Assembly: GCF_007752345.1 (NCBI RefSeq)
Contig: NZ_CP036299.1
Coordinates: forward strand, 372,001 to 436,000
Source: Planctopirus ephydatiae
Lineage (GTDB): Bacteria; Planctomycetota; Planctomycetia; Planctomycetales; Planctomycetaceae
Direction of reading: 5' to 3'
Length of the DNA: 64,000 nt
Numbering within the stretch: position 1 is the first letter of the stretch; the number at the start of each line of letters is the position of its first letter. A model generated the notes under the pieces. The model ran no database searches. It was not told the DNA's origin and saw nothing but the letters and a program-made list of their open reading frames with translations. The position numbers and the translations under genes are program-made. This document shows, one piece after another, positions 17,198 to 26,127 of this stretch.

Positions 17198-17548
17198 GCA
17201 TGTTGCATTTTGTCAAATCGACTCTCATTGGCCCTGGCCTCCCCGGAAACCACCAGAGCCCAGCGAACTACCGGCTGGAATTCATCGTGGGAACCCGAAG
17301 CCAGATCCGCAATTGAATCGACGGTCGCGGGCGGCTAAAGTCCTCTTCAGAAAGACTGTCATCCACACAGGCCCTATTCGCGTTCTTCAGGAAAGATTCT
17401 CGTCCAGAAGTGTATTGCACACAGGACGAAGCTCAACTGAAAACCGGCTGGCCAGTTCGCATTGTGTGGGCCACCTTTCAGCTCAAAACTGCCAGACTGA
17501 TAAACACGAAACTGCATGTGTGCAATTACACTGCGGAAAGGATCTCCC

Positions 17549-18265
17549 GTGTCTAACGGCGACTTCGACCCTACAAAGCCGATCTATCTGATGTCCTATC
17601 CGAAGATCGTTTTGCTCTACCCCACCTTTATTGCCTCCATCATCTGCGGGTTTATTGCCCTGTTTTTGGAAGATGCAGCCAACCCCACTCAATCGACGCT
17701 CGCACTCTCATTCATGGCCATTCTGGGAGTCAACCTCGTCGTGTTGGCTTTCGACTTCCCGCGCACGACATCGCTGACACTCTTTTTCTGTATTGTTGCC
17801 TTTGTCTTTGGGTTCATCCTGCTCATGAGACAATTCCCGGATCTGCTCCCGGCTGTTTCCAGCTTTTTTAATTCACTCAAGCCACATGCCAATTCCACAT
17901 TCTATTTCCTCTTCGCCGGGGTCCTGGGAATTATCTATCTCTGTGTGTTTTTCACCGTCCGCATGGATTATTGGGAAATCCGTTCGAATGAACTTCTTCA
18001 TCATCACGGTTTTTTGAGCAACCTCGAGCGTTACTCGGCTCCTAGCCTGCGGATCAGCAAAGAGATCGACGATATCTTCGAATATCTGCTCATGCGGAGT
18101 GGCCGATTGATTATCCACCCCAGTTCCGAACCGCGCGCCTTCGTGCTCGACAACGTCCCGTTCATTGATGGCAAAGAGGCCCGCATCACCAAAATGCTCA
18201 GTGCCCTGCAGGTGACGGTCCGCCAGGAATCGCCTCCACTGCCACCAACAAATCCCAAGTCGTGA
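17549..18265 (+). CDS. membrane protein with four predicted helices (unrecognised)
   Basis: About 238 residues from a GTG start at 17549, chosen because GGAAAGGA lies seven bases before it; an ATG at 17516 upstream has no such site. Four hydrophobic stretches are visible at about residues 18-40, 53-75, 79-98 and 120-143. A soluble C-terminal domain of about 90 residues follows (MDYWEIRSNELLHHHGFLSNLERY, RLIIHPSSEPRAFVLDNVPFIDGKEARITKML). This cytosolic part resembles membrane-anchored PH-like folds in pattern only. It is followed at 212 bp by a DUF420 protein. No function assigned. Confidence 0.75.
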   Translation: MSNGDFDPTKPIYLMSYPKIVLLYPTFIASIICGFIALFLEDAANPTQSTLALSFMAILGVNLVVLAFDFPRTTSLTLFFCIVAFVFGFILLMRQFPDLLPAVSSFFNSLKPHANSTFYFLFAGVLGIIYLCVFFTVRMDYWEIRSNELLHHHGFLSNLERYSAPSLRISKEIDDIFEYLLMRSGRLIIHPSSEPRAFVLDNVPFIDGKEARITKMLSALQVTVRQESPPLPPTNPKS

Positions 18266-18477
18266 GACTGGTGGTTTCAGGCGTTGGCACTAATATTCTC
18301 AGGGCGTCATTAAACTCCATCACGTCTATTTTAATCGTATGGAATGGGGTTTTTCCCGCTTGCCCAGTTCGCCGATTTCCGCGACAGAATGTTGTTCTTG
18401 AACGAAAATTGATGTGGAAACGACGACTGACCTGCACTCTTAGCTCACACTGCATAGCCCCACATTCCGGAGGTTGA

Positions 18478-18975
18478 ATGCTCACTCGCGGTTTTCTTGG
18501 CTATCAGACATCCTTCATGCTCGACTTTGTCGTGGTGGCGCTCGTCATTGTCGTCCCACTGATGATCTGGAGTCTGGTGGAGGTCAAAGCTCGCCGCTTC
18601 GAGAATCACCGTAAGTTGCAGATGCTTCTCGCCCTGATTCTGCTTGTGGCAGTGACTCTGTTCGAGATTGATCTGCAATGGGTTCAAGGTGGCTGGCGCA
18701 ACATTGTCGATCGCCACGAGCCACCACTCGGCACAGAAGTGATTGCACGCTCCATCTGGCTGCTCCGCATCCATCTCGTCTTTGCCATCTCGACGCCCAT
18801 TCTCTGGGCGGTCACGCTGATCGGTGCCCTGCGCAACTATGCGAAGCCGGCCCAACCTTCAGCCTACAGCACCACTCACAAAAGGCTCGGCTGGCTCTCA
18901 ATGATCGATCTCGTCCTCACATCGGTGACGGGAGTCATTTTCTACGTCGCCACCTTTGTGCTCCCCACACTCTAA
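18478..18975 (+). CDS. DUF420 family integral membrane protein
   Basis: This 165-residue protein starts at ATG 18478 with GGAGG five bases upstream. It has four hydrophobic helices (about 13-33, 46-65, 92-116 and 138-160) and the histidines typical of DUF420 (FENHRKLQ, IHLVFAI, STTHKRLGWLSM). A Bacillus member of this family, CtaM, is needed for cytochrome caa3 oxidase maturation; heme or copper oxidase assembly is therefore the natural guess, but no oxidase gene is in the window. The next gene starts about 150 bp downstream. Confidence 0.8.
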   Translation: MLTRGFLGYQTSFMLDFVVVALVIVVPLMIWSLVEVKARRFENHRKLQMLLALILLVAVTLFEIDLQWVQGGWRNIVDRHEPPLGTEVIARSIWLLRIHLVFAISTPILWAVTLIGALRNYAKPAQPSAYSTTHKRLGWLSMIDLVLTSVTGVIFYVATFVLPTL

Positions 18976-19127
18976 TTCTCGCCCCATCTCGTGAGTTCAT
19001 CGCAGCCGCCAGGAAATTGATTTTCCTGGAACTGAATTCTGGAGTTCTCGCCTCCAATCCGTATGCTCACAGAGAAGTGACAGATTTCTATGCCCAAACA
19101 ATCCCTCGAAATCGGAAAGCGTTCGTG

Positions 19128-19532
19128 ATGAAACAATTCCTGTGGGGCGCTCTACTCACACTGGTCTGCGTGGTCTCGGCGGGATTCGCTGTAGAAATCG
19201 CCAAAGCCGATAAGCCTGATGACAACCTGGTCAACGTAGTGGTCTTGGATGGCCCGCAAAGCCTGACTGTCGAAAAAGGGAGTATTCTCCGGGTGACAGG
19301 TTCCACACCTTCCGGCGGAGTGATCCAAACCTCAATCTCCGGCAGTGGAAAACTCCATCGACAGACCAGACTCAGCACCTATCGGGACGGACATCCCATG
19401 ATTGGTGCGCTCATGATGGAATTCGAAATCGAAGCCACCGATCCCGGTGAACTCACCATTCTCGTATCCAAACAAACCTTTGATCGCACTCTGAAACCGA
19501 CAGTCGATAAGTACGTCGTCACCGTCAAGTAA
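19128..19532 (+). CDS. small secreted protein, chagasin-like beta fold suspected
   Basis: This protein of 134 residues starts at ATG 19128 with GGAAAG upstream. A signal peptide is evident (MKQFLWGALLTLVCVVSAGFA). The mature part alternates beta-strand-like segments: QSLTVEKGSILRVTGSTPSGG, FEIEATDPGELTILVSKQ, VDKYVVTVK. This order (VxxGDxLxV, xFxAxxPGxxxL, YxVxV) is reminiscent of chagasin / I42 protease-inhibitor domains, but the characteristic NPTTGY loop is replaced by TPSGG, so this is only a fold suggestion. Confidence 0.6.
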   Translation: MKQFLWGALLTLVCVVSAGFAVEIAKADKPDDNLVNVVVLDGPQSLTVEKGSILRVTGSTPSGGVIQTSISGSGKLHRQTRLSTYRDGHPMIGALMMEFEIEATDPGELTILVSKQTFDRTLKPTVDKYVVTVK

Positions 19533-19585
19533 AGTGGATCAGCACACAACAAAACCTGATGTGCCATACTCCCCGAGGGCTCTGT

Positions 19586-19614
19586 GCCATGCCTCGCGGC
19601 TCTGAGCGAGCATG
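19586..19614. repeat. dispersed hairpin repeat, copy D with compensatory change
   Basis: The arms are CATGCCTCGC (with one bulged C) and GCGAGCATG. Compared with the other copies, CTTGC has become CTCGC on the left and GCAAG has become GCGAG on the right, so pairing is kept. The copy sits just upstream of the msrC start and argues against any start codon before 19641. Confidence 0.8.
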
Positions 19615-19640
19615 TCTTCAAGGGGACACTTTCCCAATTC

Positions 19641-20162
19641 ATGACCGATCATCCTTGGCGATCACATCGAATGCACGAAACGTCCCTCACCGATTCGCAC
19701 TCTTTAGCACCCAACGAGCTTTACGCTTTATTGGAGCAGCAACTCCGCGCGATCACTCAGGGAGAAACCGACTGGATTGCCAACACCGCCAACTGTGCCG
19801 CCCTGCTTTATCACAACCTGCCCCAAATCAACTGGGCGGGCTTTTACTTTCTGCAGGGAAATGAACTGGTGCTCGGGCCATTCCAGGGTCGCCCGGCTTG
19901 TGTCCGCATTCCCGTCGGTAAGGGTGTCTGCGGCACTGCAGCACAAACCCTCGCCGCACAGATTGTCCCCGATGTTCACAAATACCCGGGGCACATCGCC
20001 TGCGATTCCGCCTCGAACTCTGAGATTGTGCTGCCAATCTGTTCTGGCCAGAAGCTCCTCGGAGTCCTCGACATCGACAGCCCGCAATTCAACCGCTTCA
20101 ATCAACAAGATGCGGTCGGCTTGCAATCACTGATTGATGTGCTTGTCGAAACTCGGCAATGA
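19641..20162 (+). CDS. msrC: free methionine-(R)-sulfoxide reductase (GAF domain)
   Basis: This single GAF-domain enzyme reduces free Met-R-sulfoxide. It has about 173 residues. The conserved block GETDWIANTANCAALLYHNLPQINWAGFYF is intact, and the three catalytic/resolving cysteines of fRMsr are present: Cys87 (RPACVRIPVG), Cys97 (KGVCGTAA) and Cys121 (HIACDSASNSEIVLP). The C-terminal LLGVLDIDSPQFNRFNQQD fits too. The start is uncertain: ATG 19641 or 19671, both after the hairpin repeat copy D; neither has a strong Shine-Dalgarno sequence. Its stop lies 1 bp from that of the converging gene. Confidence 0.93.
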   Translation: MTDHPWRSHRMHETSLTDSHSLAPNELYALLEQQLRAITQGETDWIANTANCAALLYHNLPQINWAGFYFLQGNELVLGPFQGRPACVRIPVGKGVCGTAAQTLAAQIVPDVHKYPGHIACDSASNSEIVLPICSGQKLLGVLDIDSPQFNRFNQQDAVGLQSLIDVLVETRQ

Positions 20163-20163
20163 T

Positions 20164-20775
20164 TCATTTCTCTGGGGTTGAAGCAGGCTTCACATGCCGC
20201 TCGAACTTAAAAAGAATCGTTCGCGAAGTGTCAGTTGATTCAAAGACATCAGGTCGCGGTGCCGTTGGATCGAGATGGCCGCAGATAACGAGGCGGCCTT
20301 TTTCATCGAACTTGTAAATCGATCCCGTTGTTTGTCCGCTCTGCGGGCCTTCTTCCGCCGTCAGTTCGATCTGATGCGGCTCGCGATCAATCAGCAATTG
20401 GTAACGGAATTTGATGGGAGCCGGTGCAGGTGGTGGTAACTCCCCTTCTTTCAGCTTGCGAACGGGTGACGGGGGATAGAGCTTGAGCTCTTCTTTGTCA
20501 AACACCACCTTGAGCCCGGCAATATTCTCCATGGGGATCGGTAAACCCACAAAAATGAATTCCACCGGCACCCACTCACCCAGAATCCGTTCGGCATCGG
20601 CTGGGAGAGCGCCAGCCGGTGGCTGCTGCGCCACAGGATCACTGTTTCCAGCAGTGGGCGGTTCGGCAAATGCCGGGCCAGACCACCCTATCGCCAGCCC
20701 AGTACATAGACCAAGACACAAACGGGTCACTTTTACGACCAGTCTGTGCCCAAGGAAAAATGTCGTTCGTTGCAT
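20164..20775 (-). CDS. secreted TIGR03067-type planctomycete protein
   Basis: About 203 residues. ATG 20775 is preceded by GCAGGAGAAGAAC, an excellent site; an ATG at 20790 is less likely. The signal peptide ends in SGPAFA before EPPTAG. The mature part has the TIGR03067 layout: LGEWVPVEFIFVGLP, LKVVFDKEELKL, then IDREPHQIELT, TGSIYKFDEKGRLVICG and a terminal ILFKFERH. The family is abundant in planctomycetes; it is beta-rich and its function is unknown. It converges on msrC with a single base between the stops. Confidence 0.75.
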   Translation of the reverse strand: MQRTTFFLGHRLVVKVTRLCLGLCTGLAIGWSGPAFAEPPTAGNSDPVAQQPPAGALPADAERILGEWVPVEFIFVGLPIPMENIAGLKVVFDKEELKLYPPSPVRKLKEGELPPPAPAPIKFRYQLLIDREPHQIELTAEEGPQSGQTTGSIYKFDEKGRLVICGHLDPTAPRPDVFESTDTSRTILFKFERHVKPASTPEK

Positions 20776-20837
20776 GTTCTTCTCCTGCATAAGTAGGCAA
20801 ATCGCTGCCAGACCTCATGCCGAGAGACACTTCGGCT

Positions 20838-21878
20838 CTAGCGTTTGGAAGCGATCACCTGAAGAAGCGATTTGAATGGATCGGCGAACTTGGCCAGGCC
20901 CTCTTCCATCAGCACTTGTTCCATTTTGGCGAAATCGACCTTCGCATCGATATCGGCCAGAACGTCGGCTGGCGGCAATTGATCGACTTTGCGGGTGTAA
21001 ACCTTACCTGTCAGGCTCTGAACAGCCGCGTTGGTCGCAGGTGGGTTGGTCTGGATATCGGAACCAGCCAGTGCACTCACATAACGATCAGGAGCTTCTG
21101 CCGGGTCTTTTGTGCCTGTGCTGGCGAAGATGATTTCCTGCTGAAGTGGCAGCTTCTTGTCGGCCCAGAATTTCTGATTCTCTGCCCAGAGCCTTTGGGC
21201 ATTCACAATCCCGACCTGACCCTGCGCCGCAGGGATCAACGTAGGAACGTGCTTCTTGGTGTAGACATCGATCCGGCTCACAAAAATGCTGTAGACCGAT
21301 TTGAAGCGTTCGAGCTTGCCGTGCCGCTGAGCACCCTTCCAGACTGCTTCCCGAGCCGCTTCATACTGCCGTTCCGAGAAGATCAGCGTCACATTCAGCG
21401 TAATCCCGGAAGCAGCCAGCTCTTCGAGAGCAGCTAATCCACCCGGTGTGGCGGGAACCTTGATCATCCGGTTGGAATGTCCTGCCGCCCAATGCTGACC
21501 CAGCTCGACATACTTCTTCGCCTTTTCAGCCACACTCAAAGTGTTCGCAGTGTCTTCGAGGAGAGGATCGAGTTCGAAGCTTACGTAGCCGTTATTGCCT
21601 GCAGATTCTGTGTAAACGCTGGCAAAAACTTCCTGCGCCTGGCGGACAAGACGATCTGTCATCGCCCAGGCAATCGCATCATCGGAATGCCCTTCAGCCA
21701 CCAATGCGCGAATCTGATCATCAAAGCGACCCGTCTTCAGCAGGTCAGCAATGATAATTGGATTGGATGTGGCACCCGTGGCTCCAAATTTGCGGTTTTC
21801 GACGACCAGTGCCGGATCGATACTGTCGAGCCAGACTTTGGTGCCGCAGGCAACGAGGGTTTCAAGAGGTGTCGGCAT
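20838..21878 (-). CDS. tal: transaldolase
   Basis: Transaldolase moves a dihydroxyacetone unit between sedoheptulose-7-P and glyceraldehyde-3-P in the non-oxidative pentose phosphate pathway. It has 346 residues. Visible are [11 protein letters not shown], the substrate motif [16 protein letters not shown], and the Schiff-base lysine in [22 protein letters not shown] followed by [20 protein letters not shown] and [10 protein letters not shown] are also conserved. The length fits the group of about 350-residue transaldolases. ATG 21878 is chosen because the in-frame sequence upstream has no family similarity. It is divergent from purB. Confidence 0.95.
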   Translation of the reverse strand: MPTPLETLVACGTKVWLDSIDPALVVENRKFGATGATSNPIIIADLLKTGRFDDQIRALVAEGHSDDAIAWAMTDRLVRQAQEVFASVYTESAGNNGYVSFELDPLLEDTANTLSVAEKAKKYVELGQHWAAGHSNRMIKVPATPGGLAALEELAASGITLNVTLIFSERQYEAAREAVWKGAQRHGKLERFKSVYSIFVSRIDVYTKKHVPTLIPAAQGQVGIVNAQRLWAENQKFWADKKLPLQQEIIFASTGTKDPAEAPDRYVSALAGSDIQTNPPATNAAVQSLTGKVYTRKVDQLPPADVLADIDAKVDFAKMEQVLMEEGLAKFADPFKSLLQVIASKR

Positions 21879-22081
21879 GAGCAGGGCCTGTTTCCGAAAG
21901 AGAGCGTAAGACGACGGGATGAGTCGGCAACATCTCGCCGACCTGTTAAAGTAGTTCCATCGTAACGCATGCAGACGCCCGTGCCAGATTCGGGCGAGAA
22001 TTTTCCTGACTTCATTGTTTCTGACATTCGGTCTGTTCGGGTTCCCGTAGCCCGTAACAGGCCTTTCAACCGGAGTTCTTC

Positions 22082-23512
22082 GTGTCTCACGAACATTACG
22101 ACAACCCACTCGTTTCCCGCTACGCCTCCAAAGCCATGAGTGCCCTCTGGTCGCCGCAGGTGCGGCATGCCACCTGGCGCAAACTGTGGGTGGCGCTCGC
22201 TGAAGCCGAACACGAACTGGGCCTGCCGGTTTCGCAAAGCCAGATTGATGAACTGAAGTCTCGACTGGAAGACATCGACTTTGCTGCCGCCGCCCGCTAC
22301 GAGAAGGAATTGCGGCACGATGTGATGGCTCACGTCCATGCCTGGGGCGATCAATGTCCCTCAGCCCGGCCCATCATTCACCTGGGGGCCACCAGCTGCT
22401 ATGTCACCGACAACGCCGACCTCATCCTTATGCGGCAAGGGATGGAGATGCTGCGCGACAAGCTGGTCGCCACCATCGACCGGCTGTCAAAGTTTGCTGT
22501 CGAATACAAAGACCTCCCCTGCCTGGGGTACACCCATTTGCAGCCTGCCCAGCCGACAACGGTGGGTAAAAGGGCCACGCTCTGGTGTTACGATCTGGTG
22601 CTCGATCTGGAAGATCTGGAACATCGCATCGAAAATCTGAGGTTCCGCGGTGCGAAGGGCACCACAGGGACACAGGCAACATTCCTCACGTTGTTCAACG
22701 GCGATCACGCCAAGGTGGAAGAACTCGATCGCCGGGTGGCCGAAAAGATGGGGTTTGCCCAGCGCTGCGCAGTGACTGGCCAGACCTATACCCGCAAACT
22801 CGATGTGCAGATTCTCGATGTCCTCGACGGCATTGCCCAGAGTGCCCACAAGACGGGGACCGACCTGCGCATTCTGCAAAGTAACAAAGAGATCGAAGAA
22901 CCGTTCGAGAAGCAGCAGATCGGTTCATCGGCCATGGCCTACAAGCGCAACCCCATGCGGTCTGAGCGGATGTGCAGCCTGGCGCGGTTTGTCTCCAGTG
23001 TGACGGCTTCCATCGGCCAGACAGTCGCCACTCAGTGGATGGAACGAACTCTCGACGACAGTGCCGTCCGGCGGCTCTCCATTCCGCAAGCATTTCTCGC
23101 GACCGATGCCATCCTGATTCTCTATCGCAACGTGGTGGATGGGCTGGTGGTTTACCCGAAGGTGATTACTCAAAGACTCGCTGCCGAGTTGCCATTCATG
23201 GCGACTGAAGAGATCCTCATGGAAGGTGTCCGCGCCGGTGGCGACCGGCAGGATCTCCACGAGCGCGTCCGCATTCACAGTCATGAAGCAGCCCGACAGG
23301 TCAAGGAGCACGGCTTACCCAACGACCTCATCGAGCGACTCAAGGGAGATGCCGCCTTTGCGAAGGTTGATCTGGGTGCTGCGCTCGATGCCCGGCGATT
23401 TGTGGGCCGAGCGCCGGAACAAGTTGAGCAATTTGTTTCCGAGATCATCACCTCCATCCGCCAGCGCTATCAAAGCACACTCGGTCTGGCGGCAGAAGAA
23501 CTCAAGGTGTAG
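22082..23512 (+). CDS. purB: adenylosuccinate lyase
   Basis: PurB cleaves adenylosuccinate to AMP and fumarate, and SAICAR to AICAR, in purine synthesis. It has 476 residues from GTG 22082, with CGGAG upstream. The fumarase/aspartase-superfamily signature reads [32 protein letters not shown] and the catalytic-His regions ([21 protein letters not shown]) are present. Length and motifs ([18 protein letters not shown] at the N-terminus) match the long, animal-like ADSL branch rather than the short Bacillus type. No other pur gene is adjacent. Confidence 0.96.
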   Translation: MSHEHYDNPLVSRYASKAMSALWSPQVRHATWRKLWVALAEAEHELGLPVSQSQIDELKSRLEDIDFAAAARYEKELRHDVMAHVHAWGDQCPSARPIIHLGATSCYVTDNADLILMRQGMEMLRDKLVATIDRLSKFAVEYKDLPCLGYTHLQPAQPTTVGKRATLWCYDLVLDLEDLEHRIENLRFRGAKGTTGTQATFLTLFNGDHAKVEELDRRVAEKMGFAQRCAVTGQTYTRKLDVQILDVLDGIAQSAHKTGTDLRILQSNKEIEEPFEKQQIGSSAMAYKRNPMRSERMCSLARFVSSVTASIGQTVATQWMERTLDDSAVRRLSIPQAFLATDAILILYRNVVDGLVVYPKVITQRLAAELPFMATEEILMEGVRAGGDRQDLHERVRIHSHEAARQVKEHGLPNDLIERLKGDAAFAKVDLGAALDARRFVGRAPEQVEQFVSEIITSIRQRYQSTLGLAAEELKV

Positions 23513-23603
23513 TCTCAATTGAAGCTGCACATCGACTATGAACATCCGGCCTCTATGGAAACTGCTGGTTTCGTGGTTTGCAGCCTGAACGTGAGATGAC
23601 ATC

Positions 23604-24710
23604 ATGAACATCCTGAAGATTGCCATTGGGCTCGTTCTCACGGTCGTTGTGCTGACACTCTTAAGTGCCGCAGTTCTCAATGGACGAGAACAGGCCCGGC
23701 GATCAGACTGGATGTACCGGCTGAAAGAGATTGGCCTGGCACTCCATAACTACCATGATGTTTACAATTGCCTGCCACCTGGTGGAATCTACAGTGAAGC
23801 AGGGCAAGGTTATCAGGGATGGCCCAGCCGTCTGGCTCAATTTCAAACACAGACTCCCTTTTCGGCTTGGGTCGATGATCGAATCCCCTGGGATGATCCC
23901 CGGCAAATTGAATGGTTCACTATGGCCCATTGCCGGGAAGGCCACTTGTGGCAAGACCCTGGCCTCACCCTCACTCAGAAAAACACCTTCCCGCTCATTC
24001 ATGCAGCTGCGAATTCGTGGGTCATGCATCGCAATAGTCATGTGACCTTACAAGATGTGGGAGACCTCGCCTCGACAATGCTGGCAGCCGATGCTTCCGA
24101 ACCATTCGATGTTTACGGCTCCACAACTGCCTGGAGAGACGCCAGCATTCCTATCAACAGCTCTCCATTAGGTTTCAGCTCACATGGCCGTCTTATGACT
24201 CATTGTCTCATGGCCGATGCAACCGTCCGGTCTGTCGATGTAAACATCGACGCATCGATCTGGAAACAGATGCAAGCGCCAGAGTCACTCAGACCGGCAG
24301 AGAAGCTCACAGATCGCGTGCCGGGAATTCCACCAGCTCCAACTCACTTTGACCGCCGCATCTGGACTGACATGTTTCACAAAGACATCCAGCGAGCGAC
24401 ACTGACTGCTGATGGTCACCATCTGATACTCAATACTGAGTCCGTTGATCCGTGCTTACTGAGTGAACGGAGAGAGGACGTGTTCCAATCCTGGCTGATT
24501 GAGCTGGCCGCATTATGTGCGAAAGGGAATGTTCAATCGGCAAAGTTGTATCGCTATCCATCGCCCGAAGAAGTCAAGGTTCTTTTGTCCTGCAAGAACT
24601 TGAAGACCGTCGATATTCATGCGATTCGAAATACACCCGTGATTCGTCCACTGCTGGAACAAGAGTCACACCGCATCAAAATTATTGAGGCGCCCGACGC
24701 TTCCGAATAA
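23604..24710 (+). CDS. DUF1559-like protein without prepilin motif
   Basis: This protein has 368 residues. The N-terminus has a plain hydrophobic anchor ([19 protein letters not shown]), then the DUF1559 hallmark [34 protein letters not shown] and the late DUF1559 segment [22 protein letters not shown]. The usual FTLIE prepilin cleavage site is missing, unlike in the neighbour at 25050. Residues after about 235 form an extra domain with one leucine-rich-repeat-like strand ([17 protein letters not shown]). DUF1559 proteins are numerous in planctomycetes and of unknown function. This copy looks divergent and non-processed. Confidence 0.75.
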   Translation: MNILKIAIGLVLTVVVLTLLSAAVLNGREQARRSDWMYRLKEIGLALHNYHDVYNCLPPGGIYSEAGQGYQGWPSRLAQFQTQTPFSAWVDDRIPWDDPRQIEWFTMAHCREGHLWQDPGLTLTQKNTFPLIHAAANSWVMHRNSHVTLQDVGDLASTMLAADASEPFDVYGSTTAWRDASIPINSSPLGFSSHGRLMTHCLMADATVRSVDVNIDASIWKQMQAPESLRPAEKLTDRVPGIPPAPTHFDRRIWTDMFHKDIQRATLTADGHHLILNTESVDPCLLSERREDVFQSWLIELAALCAKGNVQSAKLYRYPSPEEVKVLLSCKNLKTVDIHAIRNTPVIRPLLEQESHRIKIIEAPDASE

Positions 24711-25049
24711 GCGGCTGCTGTTCATCCTCGATCTGCCACTCGACCACTGCCTTAGCTGAGTCGAGCGGGATTTCTGCTGCTGAACCTGCTCACATTCTGA
24801 GTGGCAAAGTCTTTTGGCACAAACTGTTACGAAAACTCTTGATGGGACATCGAATTCTTTCTCACATCAAGGTTTGCCAAAAAGAATCTCCAAGCTTACA
24901 ATCGCTTAACTGTTGAGACTGAATCTCAGTCTTAATATCGCCAGCCAGAAAGTTGAGCGGCCGGTAATGTCGCAACTTTCCCAGCCAGCCCATGTTCGGC
25001 CCGCCGATTGACCTCTTTGCCCTGCCCGACATCGACTGGAGATTTCCCT

Positions 25050-26060
25050 ATGAGAAATGCTCGCTCGGCATTTACGCTCATTGAACTGCTCGTCGTGATT
25101 GCCATCATCGCCATTCTCATTGCACTCCTCTTGCCCGCTGTGCAGCAGGCGCGAGAAGCCGCCCGCAGAACACAGTGCAAAAACAACCTCAAGCAACTTG
25201 GCCTGGCACTGCACAACTACCACGATGCCTTCAGTGTCTTTCCACCTTCCGGCTGCATTGATCGCAACAGCACTTCACAACAGCCCTGGTCGGCTCAAGC
25301 CTTCATCCTCCCATATCTGGATGGGGGCACAATCTACAGCCGAATGAACTTCTCGCTGGGCTATCACCATGCCGTGAACACCAGCGCTTACCCACCCTTC
25401 GGGCCGGCAGCCACCAGGGTCTCCGTCCTCATTTGCCCCAGTGATCCCGGCGATCGCGCTCGCTTGAACAGCAGTGGCACTCCCGAGCATTACCCTCTGT
25501 GCTACGCCATGAACATCGGCCGGTATCTCGTCTACGACCCCAACAATGGGCAGAATGGCGGAGCCGCTTTTGCGCCCAATGGAAAGCTCAGCACAGCCAG
25601 CTTTACCGACGGGACCAGCAACACTGTGGCTATGGCCGAAGTGAAGGCCTTTACACCCCGTTTCCATGACACCACTGGCGTTGCGACAGAACCAACCGCT
25701 CCCAGCCAGGTATCGGGAACCTATACGGCCGGCGGTGCCTGGTCTGCAGCCAGTGGCCATACGGAATGGGTCTGCGGCAGAGCCATCCACACCGGCTTTA
25801 CCACCACATTCGGCCCCAATACCTCGGTGCCGCACGTTGAAGCTGGTGTGACTTATGACATTGATGTTTCCAGCAATCGTGAAGGGACCAGCTTTACGGC
25901 ACCAACGTACGGCATCATCACTTCTCGCAGCTACCACGAAGGGATTGTGCAGTCGCTGTTAATAGATGGCTCGGTCCGTGCGGTCTCCGAAAACATCGAC
26001 CTGGGAATCTGGCGAGCACTGGGGACACGCTCGGGTGGCGAAGTTCTCGGCGAGTTTTAA
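25050..26060 (+). CDS. DUF1559 protein with type IV prepilin-like N-terminus
   Basis: About 336 residues from ATG 25050, with TGGAG upstream. The N-terminus [40 protein letters not shown] carries the prepilin peptidase motif (A|FTLIE, Glu at +5) and the hydrophobic helix, followed by the DUF1559 signature [18 protein letters not shown] and PSDPG. Near the C-terminus is [22 protein letters not shown], the typical DUF1559 end. Such proteins are pseudopilin-like and probably membrane or surface filaments; the exact role is unknown. The preceding 24711-25049 shows no gene. Confidence 0.92.
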   Translation: MRNARSAFTLIELLVVIAIIAILIALLLPAVQQAREAARRTQCKNNLKQLGLALHNYHDAFSVFPPSGCIDRNSTSQQPWSAQAFILPYLDGGTIYSRMNFSLGYHHAVNTSAYPPFGPAATRVSVLICPSDPGDRARLNSSGTPEHYPLCYAMNIGRYLVYDPNNGQNGGAAFAPNGKLSTASFTDGTSNTVAMAEVKAFTPRFHDTTGVATEPTAPSQVSGTYTAGGAWSAASGHTEWVCGRAIHTGFTTTFGPNTSVPHVEAGVTYDIDVSSNREGTSFTAPTYGIITSRSYHEGIVQSLLIDGSVRAVSENIDLGIWRALGTRSGGEVLGEF

Positions 26061-26092
26061 GTTGCCGTTGTATCGCGTGAGCAAAGAGTGAT

Positions 26093-26106
26093 GCTGAAGC
26101 TTCAGC
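26093..26106. repeat. 14 bp perfect palindrome between converging genes
   Basis: GCTGAAGCTTCAGC reads the same on both strands. It lies in the 67 bp gap between the DUF1559 stop and the converging HD/GGDEF stop. It has no loop or T-tract, so it is more likely a chance or protein-binding site than a terminator. Confidence 0.4.
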
Positions 26107-26127
26107 TACGCCATGATAGAGTTCTGG

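Noticed and set aside
18678-19127. An N-terminal extension of the small secreted protein at 19128
   Set aside because: The extension lies out of frame across the DUF420 gene, and a proper signal peptide and ribosome binding site occur at 19128.
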